Source: Phycisphaerae bacterium
GTDB taxonomy: Bacteria > Planctomycetota > Phycisphaerae > UBA1845 > PWPN01
Assembly (NCBI GenBank): GCA_030372985.1
Contig: JAUCQB010000119.1
Coordinates: 1-64,000, forward strand
DNA length: 64,000 bases
Reading direction: 5' to 3'
A program made the position numbers and the translations under genes. Every line of letters begins with the position of its first letter. Positions within the stretch are counted from its first letter, which is position 1. The notes beneath the pieces are model-generated. The model was not told the DNA's origin. It did not search any database and was given only the letters and a program-made list of their open reading frames with translations. This document shows positions 37,796 through 48,160 of this stretch, piece by piece.

Positions 37796-38851
37796 ATGAG
37801 TCGAGGCTCGATCTGGACGGTTGTCGCGATCACCGTGGCGGTCACATCAATCAGCTCGGCCATGGCGGCAGACGCCACGGCCGTTCGACAAGGTGGCCTA
37901 TGGGTCACCTGCGAAGGTTTTGATGGTCCGGGCAAGGGCAAGCACGTCGTTCTCATTTCCGGCGATGAGGAGTATCGCTCGGAGGAGGCGCTCACGCAGC
38001 TCGGCAAGATCCTTGCCAGGCATCACGGCTTCAAATGCACGGTGCTCTTCGCGGTGGATCCGAAAAGCGGGGCGATCGATCCTACGGTTCCGGACAACAT
38101 TCCAGGCCTTGAGGCGCTCGAAAAGGCCGACCTGATGATCATCGCCACGCGTTTTCGCGACTTGCCTGACGAGCAGATGAAGTACATCGATGAGTACGTC
38201 GCATCGGGCAAGCCGATTATCGGAATGCGGACGGCAACGCATGCTTTCAAGATCGCCAAGGGCAAGACCTACGAGCGGTACAGCTTCGACAGCAAGGTGG
38301 AGGGCTGGACGGACGGATTCGGTCGCCGCATTCTCGGCGAAACGTGGATCAGTCACCACGGTCATCACGGCAAGCAGAGTTCTCGTGGTGTCGTCGCGCC
38401 AGGGATGAAGGATCACCCGATCGTCCGCGGCTGCGAGGACATCTGGGGGCCCACCGACGTTTACACCGTGCGTCTGCCGCTGCCCGGCGACAGCAAACCC
38501 CTGATCCTGGGCCAGGTTCTGGAGGGCATGAAGCCGACCGACAAGCCGGTTTCAGACAGAAAGAACGATCCGATGATGCCCGTCGCCTGGACCAGGACCT
38601 ACCAAGGTGCCAAGGATAAGGCCGGCCGTGTGTTCACGACCACGATGGGAGCCGCAACCGATCTGGAGAGCGAGGGCCTGCGCCGCCTGCTGGTCAACGC
38701 CGCCTACTGGTGCCTGGGCATGGAAGACAAGATCCCGCCCAGAGCCAATGTCGAGATCGTCGGCGAATACAGGCCGTCGCCGTTCGGCTTCGCAGGTCAC
38801 AAGAAGGGCCTCAAGCCGGCCGACTACGCGATGAAGCCGGCCGGCAGATAA
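37796..38851 (+). CDS. ThuA-domain (trehalose utilization-like) secreted protein
   Basis: Signal peptide; KHVVLISGDEEYRSEEALTQLGKILARHHGFKCTVLF; ISHHGHHGKQSSRG; HPIVRG. Confidence 0.85.
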   Translation: MSRGSIWTVVAITVAVTSISSAMAADATAVRQGGLWVTCEGFDGPGKGKHVVLISGDEEYRSEEALTQLGKILARHHGFKCTVLFAVDPKSGAIDPTVPDNIPGLEALEKADLMIIATRFRDLPDEQMKYIDEYVASGKPIIGMRTATHAFKIAKGKTYERYSFDSKVEGWTDGFGRRILGETWISHHGHHGKQSSRGVVAPGMKDHPIVRGCEDIWGPTDVYTVRLPLPGDSKPLILGQVLEGMKPTDKPVSDRKNDPMMPVAWTRTYQGAKDKAGRVFTTTMGAATDLESEGLRRLLVNAAYWCLGMEDKIPPRANVEIVGEYRPSPFGFAGHKKGLKPADYAMKPAGR

Positions 38852-39053
38852 TGTGTCCGTCTGATCGTCAGGACTGCGTCCGTCCCAGGCGGCAAAAACA
38901 AAAAGGAGACTGGCTCGCGCCCGAAGGCATTCACTTCCTGGCGTCCTACGCGTCGTGTCGTCGCAATTCAGCGACCCCGGCACTGCCTGCGCGCGACCAT
39001 CCCGGGAACGTGTCCTCATTTGAGTCAGCGATGAGCGACTCCTGCAGTTCACT

Positions 39054-40487
39054 TCATCGCCATGCCGAGCGGAGCTCGTGTGCCGTGAGCGAGACGATGC
39101 GGGCCGTTCCTCCGGCGGCGAAGCACTCCAGCCGCGTCGGCCCCTGAGGCACCAAGCACGAGGTCAGCGAAACACGCCCGTCATTGCCGAACACTTCGAT
39201 GGATGTGCGATCCACCAGGATCTGGAGCCTCACCTTCCCGTCCACCGGCTCCAGCGGCGCCGAAGCTGCCAAGCAGTTCAAGCGCTTGTCCTTCGCCGAG
39301 TACGTGATTGCCTCGCCATGGGCCTTGATGCCCACTTCCGTCGCCTCACGCAGCTCGAACTCCGCGCGGATATCGAACAACTCCCGGGCGACACCGGCCA
39401 GCGGGTTGTCGCCTGGCTTGAGGATCACATCTCTCCATCTGTGCGTCCGGGCATGAAGTGCCTCGATTTCCTTCACCGGCGTGCGGAAGACTCGCATACC
39501 CCCCGGGAGTCTCCGCAGTCTCAGTTCGCACGGGAAGCTCATCTGCTGATTGAACGGCATCTCCGGATACTTGCCGCCGTTCATCCAGGCGATCTGGATT
39601 CGCCGGCCGTCCGATTCCGGGATGTCGCTGTATGTCTGAACAGCATAGTAGTTCTTGCCGAAATCGACCTGTTGCAGATCGCCCTCCGGTGTGAACTTCT
39701 GCCCGTCGAAATCACCGACGAAGTACTTGCCGTTTGCAGCCGTGAACACCCATTTGAGCTTGCCGGGCTGCCCCTCGACGGCCAGAGGGAAGAAGTCCGG
39801 GCATTCACCGCAGCCCGGAAGTTTGAGATCATGCAGGTGTGTCCATTCCTTCAAGTTGGGTGACGAGAACAGTGCGAACGTCTCGCCGTCAAGAAACAGG
39901 GCCATGATCCATCGCTTCGTCAGCCCGTGCCAGATCACCTTCGGGTCGCGGTTGTCCTTGACAATGTGCTTGAGCACGGGGTTCCCGTCATACTTGGTGA
40001 ACGAGCGGCCACGGTCGTTGCTGTAAGCAATACACTGGGTGAACGGCCGGCCCTGCGATTCCGGCGACGTACCGCCCGCGGCCGTGTAGATAGCCACGAT
40101 GACGTTCTCGTCACCGCTCTGGAAGCCCGCCGTGTTGTTCCAGTCCACGACTGCCGAACCTGAGAAGATCGTGCCCAACCCGTCCGGCTCGATCGCGTTC
40201 GGCAACTGCTGCCAGTGCACCAGGTCCGGGCTGAGCGCGTGGCCCCATGTCATGTTGCCCCAGTTGATTCCCTTGGGGTTGTGCTGGAAGAACAGGTGAT
40301 ACTCGCCCTTGTAGTAGACCAGGCCGTTGGGGTCATTGATCCAGTTCTTCTCCGCTGTGAAATGAAACTGCGGCCGGTACGTCTCGTGATAGACTGGGCT
40401 TGCGATGGTCACCTCGGCGGGTTTGCTCGCCCCGCCCGCAGCGGCGGCGGCGGACATCGCCATCAGACTGAACGCCAGTGCTGTCAT
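39054..40487 (-). CDS. Glycoside hydrolase family 32 (levanase/fructanase)
   Basis: FHFTAEKNWINDPNGLVYYKGEYHLFFQHNPKG; NNRDPKVIWH-type RDP motif (DNRDPKVIWH); GCGECPDFFPL (EC motif). Confidence 0.93.
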   Translation of the reverse strand: MTALAFSLMAMSAAAAAGGASKPAEVTIASPVYHETYRPQFHFTAEKNWINDPNGLVYYKGEYHLFFQHNPKGINWGNMTWGHALSPDLVHWQQLPNAIEPDGLGTIFSGSAVVDWNNTAGFQSGDENVIVAIYTAAGGTSPESQGRPFTQCIAYSNDRGRSFTKYDGNPVLKHIVKDNRDPKVIWHGLTKRWIMALFLDGETFALFSSPNLKEWTHLHDLKLPGCGECPDFFPLAVEGQPGKLKWVFTAANGKYFVGDFDGQKFTPEGDLQQVDFGKNYYAVQTYSDIPESDGRRIQIAWMNGGKYPEMPFNQQMSFPCELRLRRLPGGMRVFRTPVKEIEALHARTHRWRDVILKPGDNPLAGVARELFDIRAEFELREATEVGIKAHGEAITYSAKDKRLNCLAASAPLEPVDGKVRLQILVDRTSIEVFGNDGRVSLTSCLVPQGPTRLECFAAGGTARIVSLTAHELRSAWR

Positions 40488-40745
40488 CGTATCCCTTTCG
40501 TCATGGTCTGGAATTTCGGCTCCATCATTGTTTGATCCGATATTCTTCGGGCCATCCTCTTTGCCGTGGCCGCGCCACGTGCGTTAGCGTTGTATCGCTC
40601 GGGCCGGAATTCCGGGCCGCGTCTTTTGGCGGAATCCTTTCCGCACTCCGGCCCCAGGCGGGAATCTGGGGCCGGCGAGAACCACAACCATGCCCGCCGA
40701 AGTGGCGACGGGGGCTTCGGCACCACTTGGGGGGGCGGTCGCAGC

Positions 40746-42647
40746 TCACGGCGGCGAGCACCTGAGCAGCCTGGGCCCTCGGGCGAAGTAGACACGGCCC
40801 TGACTATCGACGGCGGCGAACTTGCCGCCCTCATCGGTCAGGTTCTCGACCGTGGCGTCGGTGCTGATTCGGGCAACATGCTTGGGGTTGACGCCGTAAA
40901 CCAGACCGTCAGGGCCGGTGGCCATGTGAGTGAAATCGGCGGCCGGGTTGGGCTTCTCGTCGATGATCTTGCCCTGTTGTCGATCGTAAACTGCAATCTT
41001 GCCGTTACCTGAGACGGCGACCTTGTTGCCCTTGAGCACGGCCAGCGCGGTTACCTTCCGCTCCTCGCGAAAAACCTTCTTGTCAGTCTTGGGGTCATAG
41101 ACGAAGAACTCACCGCCACCGGCGCCGTAGACGTACAGATCATCAGCCACGAGAGTATCAACCGCGCCGCCTTTGACAAAATCGGTGCGGACATCCATCT
41201 TTCCGGTCTTCGGGTCGCAGATGGTGAACGCACCCGTTTCGGCGCTGCGGTAGGCAGGGATGCTTCCGACATAGACATGGCCGTCCGGGCCGAGGCAGTT
41301 CGCCCGCGTGCGGTACTGGCCCTTGCCGACCGGGCCGATCTCGCGCGGGTTGGAGTCGGCTTTGAGACCGGGCTGCCAGGGCTGCTTCGGGTCGTAGATC
41401 GCCACCACCGCGTCGGTGTACGCCCCGATGTAGATCCGACCGTCGGAGCCGAGGCTCATGCTGTCCACCTGGCCGGCCCACCGCAGGGCCTTGCCCAGGT
41501 CAGTCAGCGTCCCGGTGTCCGCATCGCAGCGAAACAGGTGCATGTTGATGTAGGTGCTGCCGTAGATGTTGCCGTCGGCGCCGCGGGTCAGCGAGAAGAC
41601 GTCCATGCCGTCGCCACCTTCGGTAATCACCTTCCGGGCGACGATCTTCTTCTCCTGAAGGTCGTACGCCAGATACGACTGATCGTCCACGGTGTGCAGC
41701 CAGCGGTCGGCTTCGACGATCTTCACCTGCCCGAGGTTCTCGACCAGCAGGGTCAGCTTGCCGTCGCGCAAGTCGCAGCGGCACGCGTCCATGTTGGGTA
41801 GCGTCCACAGGTAGGCGATATGGTCATGACCCCCGCTGGAGATCATCCAGGCTTTCTGATTGGCTGGTTTGGGGATGGTGCGGACGAGTCTCATCGTGGC
41901 CGAGTCATAGATGAGCAGGACGCCGTCGAAATTGACGTTGGTCGCGACGTAATCTCCGACGGCCGTGGTGTCGTAGGCCGATGAGCTGTTGGCGTATTCC
42001 TTGGGCAGCACCTCCTGCTTCGTCCTGGTTGCCGGGTCGTATACCACGAGATGAGCCTTCATCCCGACGCCACACCAGACCTTGCCCTGCTTGTCAACGC
42101 ACAACGACCTCAGATACTGCTCGCCGGGGACCATCTCGCCGAGATCGCGGGCCCGATTCATCTTCGGGTCGTAGGCCACCAACTTGGTCTTTGGGTAACC
42201 GGCCGCACAGTAGACGGTTCCATCGTTGCCGATGGCGCAATCCCAGATGTACTGGACACCGAACTGTTTGACGGTGGTCGCAGTCAGTTCGTCAGTCTTA
42301 GGATCATAACGATAGAGGTCGCCCGGGTTGACGCCGCCGACATAGACCGAACCGTCCGTACCGACCGCGATGCCGTATCCGCCGTTCGATCCGAGTCTCT
42401 TCCGCACGGTGGTGTTTGTACGGAAGTCGTATCCGACGAGTTCCGCGCCGGTGCTGCGGTAGTACGAAGTATAGAACATCCTCCCCTCGCCCCCCGGCCC
42501 GGCTGAGAGGACGCCGCCCGTATTCTCGTAATTGACCGCGTTGACCGGGATGCCGAGGGTTTCAACCTTCCACGTCTCGGCCGGAGCGGCCTGGGTCATC
42601 GTCAGTGCAAAGAGGAACGATGCGGCTTTGCGCGAACGCGACTGCAT
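40746..42647 (-). CDS. Beta-propeller repeat protein (PQQ/SMP-30-like)
   Basis: Repeated ...DGxVYxG...YDPKT... blades (VYVGGVNPGDLYRYDPKTDEL, GTVYCAAGYPKTKLVAYDPKMN, GRIYIGAYTDAVVAIYDPKQ, HVYVGSIPAYRS). Confidence 0.8.
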   Translation of the reverse strand: MQSRSRKAASFLFALTMTQAAPAETWKVETLGIPVNAVNYENTGGVLSAGPGGEGRMFYTSYYRSTGAELVGYDFRTNTTVRKRLGSNGGYGIAVGTDGSVYVGGVNPGDLYRYDPKTDELTATTVKQFGVQYIWDCAIGNDGTVYCAAGYPKTKLVAYDPKMNRARDLGEMVPGEQYLRSLCVDKQGKVWCGVGMKAHLVVYDPATRTKQEVLPKEYANSSSAYDTTAVGDYVATNVNFDGVLLIYDSATMRLVRTIPKPANQKAWMISSGGHDHIAYLWTLPNMDACRCDLRDGKLTLLVENLGQVKIVEADRWLHTVDDQSYLAYDLQEKKIVARKVITEGGDGMDVFSLTRGADGNIYGSTYINMHLFRCDADTGTLTDLGKALRWAGQVDSMSLGSDGRIYIGAYTDAVVAIYDPKQPWQPGLKADSNPREIGPVGKGQYRTRANCLGPDGHVYVGSIPAYRSAETGAFTICDPKTGKMDVRTDFVKGGAVDTLVADDLYVYGAGGGEFFVYDPKTDKKVFREERKVTALAVLKGNKVAVSGNGKIAVYDRQQGKIIDEKPNPAADFTHMATGPDGLVYGVNPKHVARISTDATVENLTDEGGKFAAVDSQGRVYFARGPRLLRCSPP

Positions 42648-42803
42648 GGGAGAGCTCCTTCTGAACGAGGTCGGGTAGTTTATAACCGCAAGTGCGATGC
42701 GGGGCCATTGTGGTGGGATTGCCTGCCGAGGACTCGAATCGCGAGCCCAGGTTCAAGAAGAACCTGGGCCACCCGACCCAGTGGATCATTCTCCGCACAA
42801 AGA

Positions 42804-42831
42804 GACGCCCGCGGGGTTGACCGCGGGCGTC
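42804..42831. terminator. Hairpin GACGCCCGCGG-GGTTGA-CCGCGGGCGTC downstream of EF-G
   Basis: Perfect 11-bp arms; minus-strand continuation TCTTTGTG is weakly U-rich. Confidence 0.5.
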
Positions 42832-42990
42832 GGTGATGCTTCACGCTGGTAACACGGAAGCAATCGTTCTTTGGGTAGGTCGGGCTTTGCCCGACATTTT
42901 CGGCGTGCAGAGCACGCCCTACGAACTTCTACGCAGTTCTCGACCCCTCTCAATCCCCCCTTGGCAGGGGGGAAGCATGCGGCCATCCCA

Positions 42991-45081
42991 TCATCGCTGC
43001 TCGGCGGCGGCCTTCTTGCGGGCCAGGACGATCTCCTCCTGGATCTCGCGAGGCACTTGCCGATAGCAGCAGAACTCCATGGTGAACGTCCCCTTGCCCT
43101 GCGTGGCCGAGCGGACGTCCGTCGAATAGCCGAACATCTCGGCCAGCGGCACCTCGGCGTTGATCACTGCCACGTTCTGCCGCGGCTCGACGTGGGTGAT
43201 GATGCCCCTTCGGCTGGACAGATCGCCGACCACCGATCCCTGGAACTCGCCCGGCACCTCGACCTCAACCTTGACAATCGGCTCGAGCAGGGCCGGCCGC
43301 GACGCCCGGAAGGCCTCGATGAACGCATCACGGGCACAAATCTGGAAGGCCATGTCCGAGGAATCCACGGTGTGATAGCTGCCGTCTTCGAGCAGCATCT
43401 TCACCCGCACGATCTCGTATCCGGCCACCGGTCCTTTGCCGCGGGCACTCTGGAAGCCTTTGTCGCACGACGGGATGAACTCGGTCGGAATCCGTCCGCA
43501 ACTGACGACGTTCTCGAACTCGTAATCCTTCTCGGCGTTATCCGGCAGGGGGATCAGCTTGCCGATGACGTGGGCGTACTGGCCCGCGCCGCCGGTCTGC
43601 TTGCGGTGCTTATAGTTGAACGAGACTTCCTGCGTCGGGGCCTCGCGGTAGCTGACCTGCGGCCGGCCGACCAGCAGATCGAGCTTGTACTCGCGGCGCA
43701 GACGCTCGATGTAGATGTCCAGATGCAGCTCGCCCATGCCCGAAATCAGCGTTTCGCCGGTCTTCTCGTCGGTTCGCACGTGGAAGGTCGGATCCTCGCG
43801 GCAGAATCGGCCGAGGGCCTTGCTGAGCTTGTCGCGGTCGGCGGTCTTGGCGATGTTGACCGCCAGCGAGATGACCGGCTCGGCCACGAAGATGCTTTCG
43901 AGTGAGCAATTGTGTTCCAGGTCGCAGAGCGTGTCGCCCGAGTTGCAGTCGACGCCCATGAGGGCCACGATGTCGCCGGCGACCGCCCGGTCGATGTCCT
44001 CGCGGTCGTTGGCGTGCATTCGAAGGATTCGCCCGATGCGCTGCTTGCGCTGCGTGCGACTGTTGAGATAGGTCCGGCCTTTCTCGATCGTGCCCTGGTA
44101 GATCCGGGTGTACGTGAGCTGGCCGAAGGGTTCGTCGACGATCTTGAACGCCATGCCGATCGGAGCAGAGTCGGGGTCGGCCGTCAGGGCCACCTCGGCC
44201 CCTTCGTTCTCGTTGTCCTTGGCGTAGGCCATCCGGTCCAGCGGGCTGGGCAGGTACCGGCAGACCGCGTCGAGGACAAGTTGCACGCCCTTGTTCCTGA
44301 ATGCCGAACCGAGCAGGACCGGCGTGATTTCGCGGGCGATGGTTCGCTCGCGGATAATTCGGTGCAGCAGTTCCTCACCGATCGGCTTGTCTTCGAGCAT
44401 GAGCTCCATCAGCTCGTCGCTGTAGAGTGAGAGCGTATCGAGCAGGCCTTGGCGCGCACGGTCGGCGGCGTCAACCAGTTCGGCGGGAATGGGAGCGATG
44501 CGAACCTTCTCGCCCTTCTCGCCGTCGAAGTAAACCGCCTTCATGGCGACCAGGTCGACAACGCCCACATGGTTGCCTTCGAGTCCGATGGGGATCTGCA
44601 GGGCGACCGCTTCAACTCCGAGCTTCTCCTCGATCTCGTTGATCACCCGGGCGGGGTCGGCCCCGACGCGGTCACACTTGTTAATGAAAGCGATTCGCGG
44701 CACGTTGTACCGCTTCATCTGGCGGTCGACGGTCAGCGACTGCGACTGCACACCGCCCACGGCACAGAGCACCAGAATGGCCCCGTCCAGCACGCGCAGC
44801 GACCGCTCGACTTCGATCGTGAAATCCACGTGCCCGGGCGTGTCGATCAGGTTGATGGTCTTGTCGTTCCACTCGACAGTCGTGGCCGCCGAGGTGATGG
44901 TGATGCCGCGCTCCTTCTCGAGCTCCATGTGATCCATGGTGGCCCCGTCTGTGCCGTCCTTGACGTCGCCCATCCGGTGGATGCGCCCGCAGTAGTAGAG
45001 GATTCGCTCGCTGAGGGTCGTCTTGCCCGAGTCGATGTGAGCGGAGATCCCGATATTCCTTAATCTGGCCAGTCGACACAT
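42991..45081 (-). CDS. fusA: Elongation factor G (mtEFG1/spdEFG1-type P-loop)
   Basis: NIGISAHIDSGKTTLSERILYYCGRIHRMGDVKDGTDGATMDHMELEKERGITI; DTPGHVDF; NKCDRVGADP. Confidence 0.95.
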   Translation of the reverse strand: MCRLARLRNIGISAHIDSGKTTLSERILYYCGRIHRMGDVKDGTDGATMDHMELEKERGITITSAATTVEWNDKTINLIDTPGHVDFTIEVERSLRVLDGAILVLCAVGGVQSQSLTVDRQMKRYNVPRIAFINKCDRVGADPARVINEIEEKLGVEAVALQIPIGLEGNHVGVVDLVAMKAVYFDGEKGEKVRIAPIPAELVDAADRARQGLLDTLSLYSDELMELMLEDKPIGEELLHRIIRERTIAREITPVLLGSAFRNKGVQLVLDAVCRYLPSPLDRMAYAKDNENEGAEVALTADPDSAPIGMAFKIVDEPFGQLTYTRIYQGTIEKGRTYLNSRTQRKQRIGRILRMHANDREDIDRAVAGDIVALMGVDCNSGDTLCDLEHNCSLESIFVAEPVISLAVNIAKTADRDKLSKALGRFCREDPTFHVRTDEKTGETLISGMGELHLDIYIERLRREYKLDLLVGRPQVSYREAPTQEVSFNYKHRKQTGGAGQYAHVIGKLIPLPDNAEKDYEFENVVSCGRIPTEFIPSCDKGFQSARGKGPVAGYEIVRVKMLLEDGSYHTVDSSDMAFQICARDAFIEAFRASRPALLEPIVKVEVEVPGEFQGSVVGDLSSRRGIITHVEPRQNVAVINAEVPLAEMFGYSTDVRSATQGKGTFTMEFCCYRQVPREIQEEIVLARKKAAAEQR

Positions 45082-46149
45082 ACTTGCTTGTCTTTCAATC
45101 CGTTGCTGTCACGTTCTTTGCCTTGTCGTCCCCGCCGCGGTGGGGGTTTACTATTCACCCCCGGTCTGGCGGAATACCCTGCGGCGGACGGGCATTTCAC
45201 CACGTCAATGTTGAGCCTTCCCGAGGGCTCCGTTGGTTTCCTGTCAAAAGGGGGAATCCCGACCGGCGGCCTGAGTCGGCCGCGGTCGCAGGCGGTCGAT
45301 CAGGCAGGCCTGAGTTCGAGAATCACCCTCACGGTGTACTCGATCATGGCATCACCTCTTGCTGCCGCCCTGGTCCGGGGGGTCCGGGCTTCGGGGCGGG
45401 CAGATCGATACAGATAGGGCAGTATATCCTGCCTATTGATACATTTCAAGGACCGGTTCTGCCCGCGCTGGCCGGCCTGGCGCCCCGGGTCCTGCGGGCC
45501 GTGTCTGGACCGGGTACACTGCGGTGCCTGGCATGGGGCGTTTTTCGGACCCCTGACCGGCCTGAAGGGCCATCCGCATGTGCTGGCTGGATCTGGCGGC
45601 ATGGTCTTCCCTGGTTTGATCGGTTAAGCCCAGGTGGAGGAGATGTCCCCAGGCGAGCCTCCGCGCATGAAGGCCTTTCAATGCCTGTCTGATTAAGCTC
45701 CCGGTCGGGACGCTCTGAGGTGAAGAAACCCGGCGATGTGGTCCCGGCTGCGAAGGTGCTCCCTGAAAGCGTGCCGCCGCTGTGGCCCGCTTGTCGCTGA
45801 AGTGCGGTTCTTCGCATCTCCCGTCCTGTGTCAACGGATGGCGCAACCCACGGATGAGCGTGGGGGTCACAATCGGGCACCGATCCTGGCCCTTCACCCT
45901 CCGGTCGGAGCTGCTGCCTCGTTCAAGGGCCGCGATCCGGCAGTGATCGAGATCGAGCTTGGAGGCGTTTTGCGCGCCGCGAACAGCCCATCACAGGCCG
46001 GCCGATGAAGTATTCGCAAAATGAGCACACGGTTATAATGGTGTTCCAGGGGTACCATCTGTTCTGAGGTCGTGTGGCCGTAGCGGGGCGATCTCACGGA
46101 GGCCTCCTCTGGGATTTCTTACGCCGGTTGCAGGACCGGACAGGTCGAC

Positions 46150-47478
46150 ATGAAACGAAAAATCATTCTTCTGGTAGTGGTTTTAGGCTTGATCGGCGGC
46201 GGGTCGTTTGGCTACGTGCGCTTTGCCAAGGCAAGGGAGAAGCCCGCTGAAGCCCAGACCGCCAAAGTCGAGCGGGGTGTCATTCAGACCGTCGTGGCCA
46301 GCACCGGCCGCGTCGTGCCCAATCTGGATGTCCAGATCAAGTGCAAGGCCAGCGGCGAGATCATTCAACTCCCCTTCGATGTGAGCGATTCGGTCCAGAA
46401 GGACGAGTTGCTTCTCCAGATCGATCCGATCGACGAAGAACGCATGCTCCAGCAGTCCAAGGCGACGCTCGACGCTTCGCAGGCCAGACTGAAAACGGCC
46501 CAGACCAGCCTGGCAATCGCCCGGCGCGAGCTCGAGACGGAGCGGATGAGGGCCCACGCCAGCCTGAAATCCGCCGGGGCCAACGCCAAAGACGCGAGAG
46601 CCAAGGCCGAGCGAATGAAAGAACTGCTGGCCAAGAAGCTGACCAGCCCGGAAGAGGCCGAGACCGCCGACACCAACGCCGCCAAGCTGGAAGTCGAGCT
46701 GGAACTGGCGAAGATTCGGCTGGAAGAACTCAAGACCCGTGAGGAAGCCCTGGAACTCAAGGTCCAGGACGTCAAGCTGGCCGAGTCCGAGGTCGTTTCC
46801 GATGACTTGAGGTTGAAGATACAGGAGAAGCGCGTGAAAGACACGAAGGTGCTCTCACCCATCGCGGGCGTGGTCTCCGCACGCGACGTCCAGATGGGCC
46901 AGATCATCTCCTCGGGTATCAGCAACGTGGGCGGGGGTACCACCGCGATGGTGGTGTCCGACCTGTCCCGGATATTCGTCCTGGCCTCAGTCGATGAAAG
47001 CGATATCGGGCAGGTCAAGGTGGACCAGCCGGCGACGATCACCGCCGACGCCTTCCCCGGGAAGGAGTTCGAAGGCCAGGTCGTAAGAATCGCGACCCAG
47101 GGTGTGAACCTCAATAACGTGGTGACGTTCGAAGTGAAGATCGAGGTCATCGGCAAGGACAAGTCCCTGCTCAAGCCGGAGATGACCGCGAACGTCGCGA
47201 TTATCACAGCCCGGAAGGAGGACGTCCTTCTGGTGCCGGCCGAGGCGGTGGTCCGGAGGGAACGCCAGCACTGGATCGAGGTGATGAACGGGCCCACCAA
47301 AGAAGAGCGAAAAGTTGAGACCGGGCTGACCGACAACGAGAAAACCGAGATTCTCAGCGGCTTGTCCCAAGGGGAGACGGTGGTTCTGCGGACGGACGCT
47401 CCCGAAAGTCAGTGGAGTGGTCGCCGGACGACGGGTTCGCCCTTCATGGGGCCGCCGATGAGGAGGGGGCCGCGTTGA
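46150..47478 (+). CDS. MacA-like periplasmic adaptor (HlyD/RND MFP family)
   Basis: TM anchor, [45 protein letters not shown], coiled coil, [19 protein letters not shown]. Confidence 0.9.
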   Translation: MKRKIILLVVVLGLIGGGSFGYVRFAKAREKPAEAQTAKVERGVIQTVVASTGRVVPNLDVQIKCKASGEIIQLPFDVSDSVQKDELLLQIDPIDEERMLQQSKATLDASQARLKTAQTSLAIARRELETERMRAHASLKSAGANAKDARAKAERMKELLAKKLTSPEEAETADTNAAKLEVELELAKIRLEELKTREEALELKVQDVKLAESEVVSDDLRLKIQEKRVKDTKVLSPIAGVVSARDVQMGQIISSGISNVGGGTTAMVVSDLSRIFVLASVDESDIGQVKVDQPATITADAFPGKEFEGQVVRIATQGVNLNNVVTFEVKIEVIGKDKSLLKPEMTANVAIITARKEDVLLVPAEAVVRRERQHWIEVMNGPTKEERKVETGLTDNEKTEILSGLSQGETVVLRTDAPESQWSGRRTTGSPFMGPPMRRGPR

Positions 47479-48149
47479 TCATCGAGGCGAGCCATCTGGT
47501 GAAGCACTATCTGGTCGGCGATACCACGGTTCGAGCGCTCGACGGAGTCAGCATGACCGTCGCTCCGGGTGAAATGGTCGCCATATCCGGCCCGTCCGGG
47601 AGCGGTAAGAGCACCCTGATGCATATTCTCGGATGCCTCGATCAGCCGGACAGCGGACAATACATTCTCGCGGGTGAGGATGTGTCGTTGCTGCGGAGAG
47701 ACGCCCTGGCGGACATCCGCAACCGTCGCATCGGCTTCGTGTTCCAGACCTTCAATCTGCTGCCGCGGCTCAGCGCGCTGGAGAACGTCGAGCTCCCGTT
47801 GCTGTATGCCGGCCAGAGCCATGCTCGGGACAAAGCGGCCGAGACGCTGAGAGCCGTCGGCCTGGGCGATCGCATGAACCACAGCCCGAACCAGCTTTCA
47901 GGCGGCCAGCGGCAGCGCGTATCGGTTGCCCGGGCGCTGATCAATGATCCCGCGCTGGTTTTGGCCGATGAGCCCACGGGCAACCTGGATACCAAGACCG
48001 GCGAGGAGATTATGGCCCTGCTGGAGTCGCTGAATGCCGGCGGCCGCACCATTGTGGTCGTTACCCACGATGCCGCGGTCGCCAGGCGGTGCCGTCGGCA
48101 GGTCTGTATCCGCGACGGGCGGATTGTGGAAAACCCTCCTCAGAACTGA
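47475..48149 (+). CDS. MacB/LolD-type ABC ATP-binding protein (TTG start overlapping upstream TGA)
   Basis: [61 protein letters not shown] overlap at 47475-47478. Confidence 0.92.
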   Translation: MIIEASHLVKHYLVGDTTVRALDGVSMTVAPGEMVAISGPSGSGKSTLMHILGCLDQPDSGQYILAGEDVSLLRRDALADIRNRRIGFVFQTFNLLPRLSALENVELPLLYAGQSHARDKAAETLRAVGLGDRMNHSPNQLSGGQRQRVSVARALINDPALVLADEPTGNLDTKTGEEIMALLESLNAGGRTIVVVTHDAAVARRCRRQVCIRDGRIVENPPQN

Positions 48150-48160
48150 GAACGCCCGAG

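Noticed and set aside
46020-46060. TATAAT-like promoter before the MacA gene
   Set aside because: TATAAT present but no convincing -35 at proper spacing
45085-46149. Several overlapping ORFs in the ~1 kb EF-G to MacA interval
   Set aside because: No frame shows protein-like composition or known motifs
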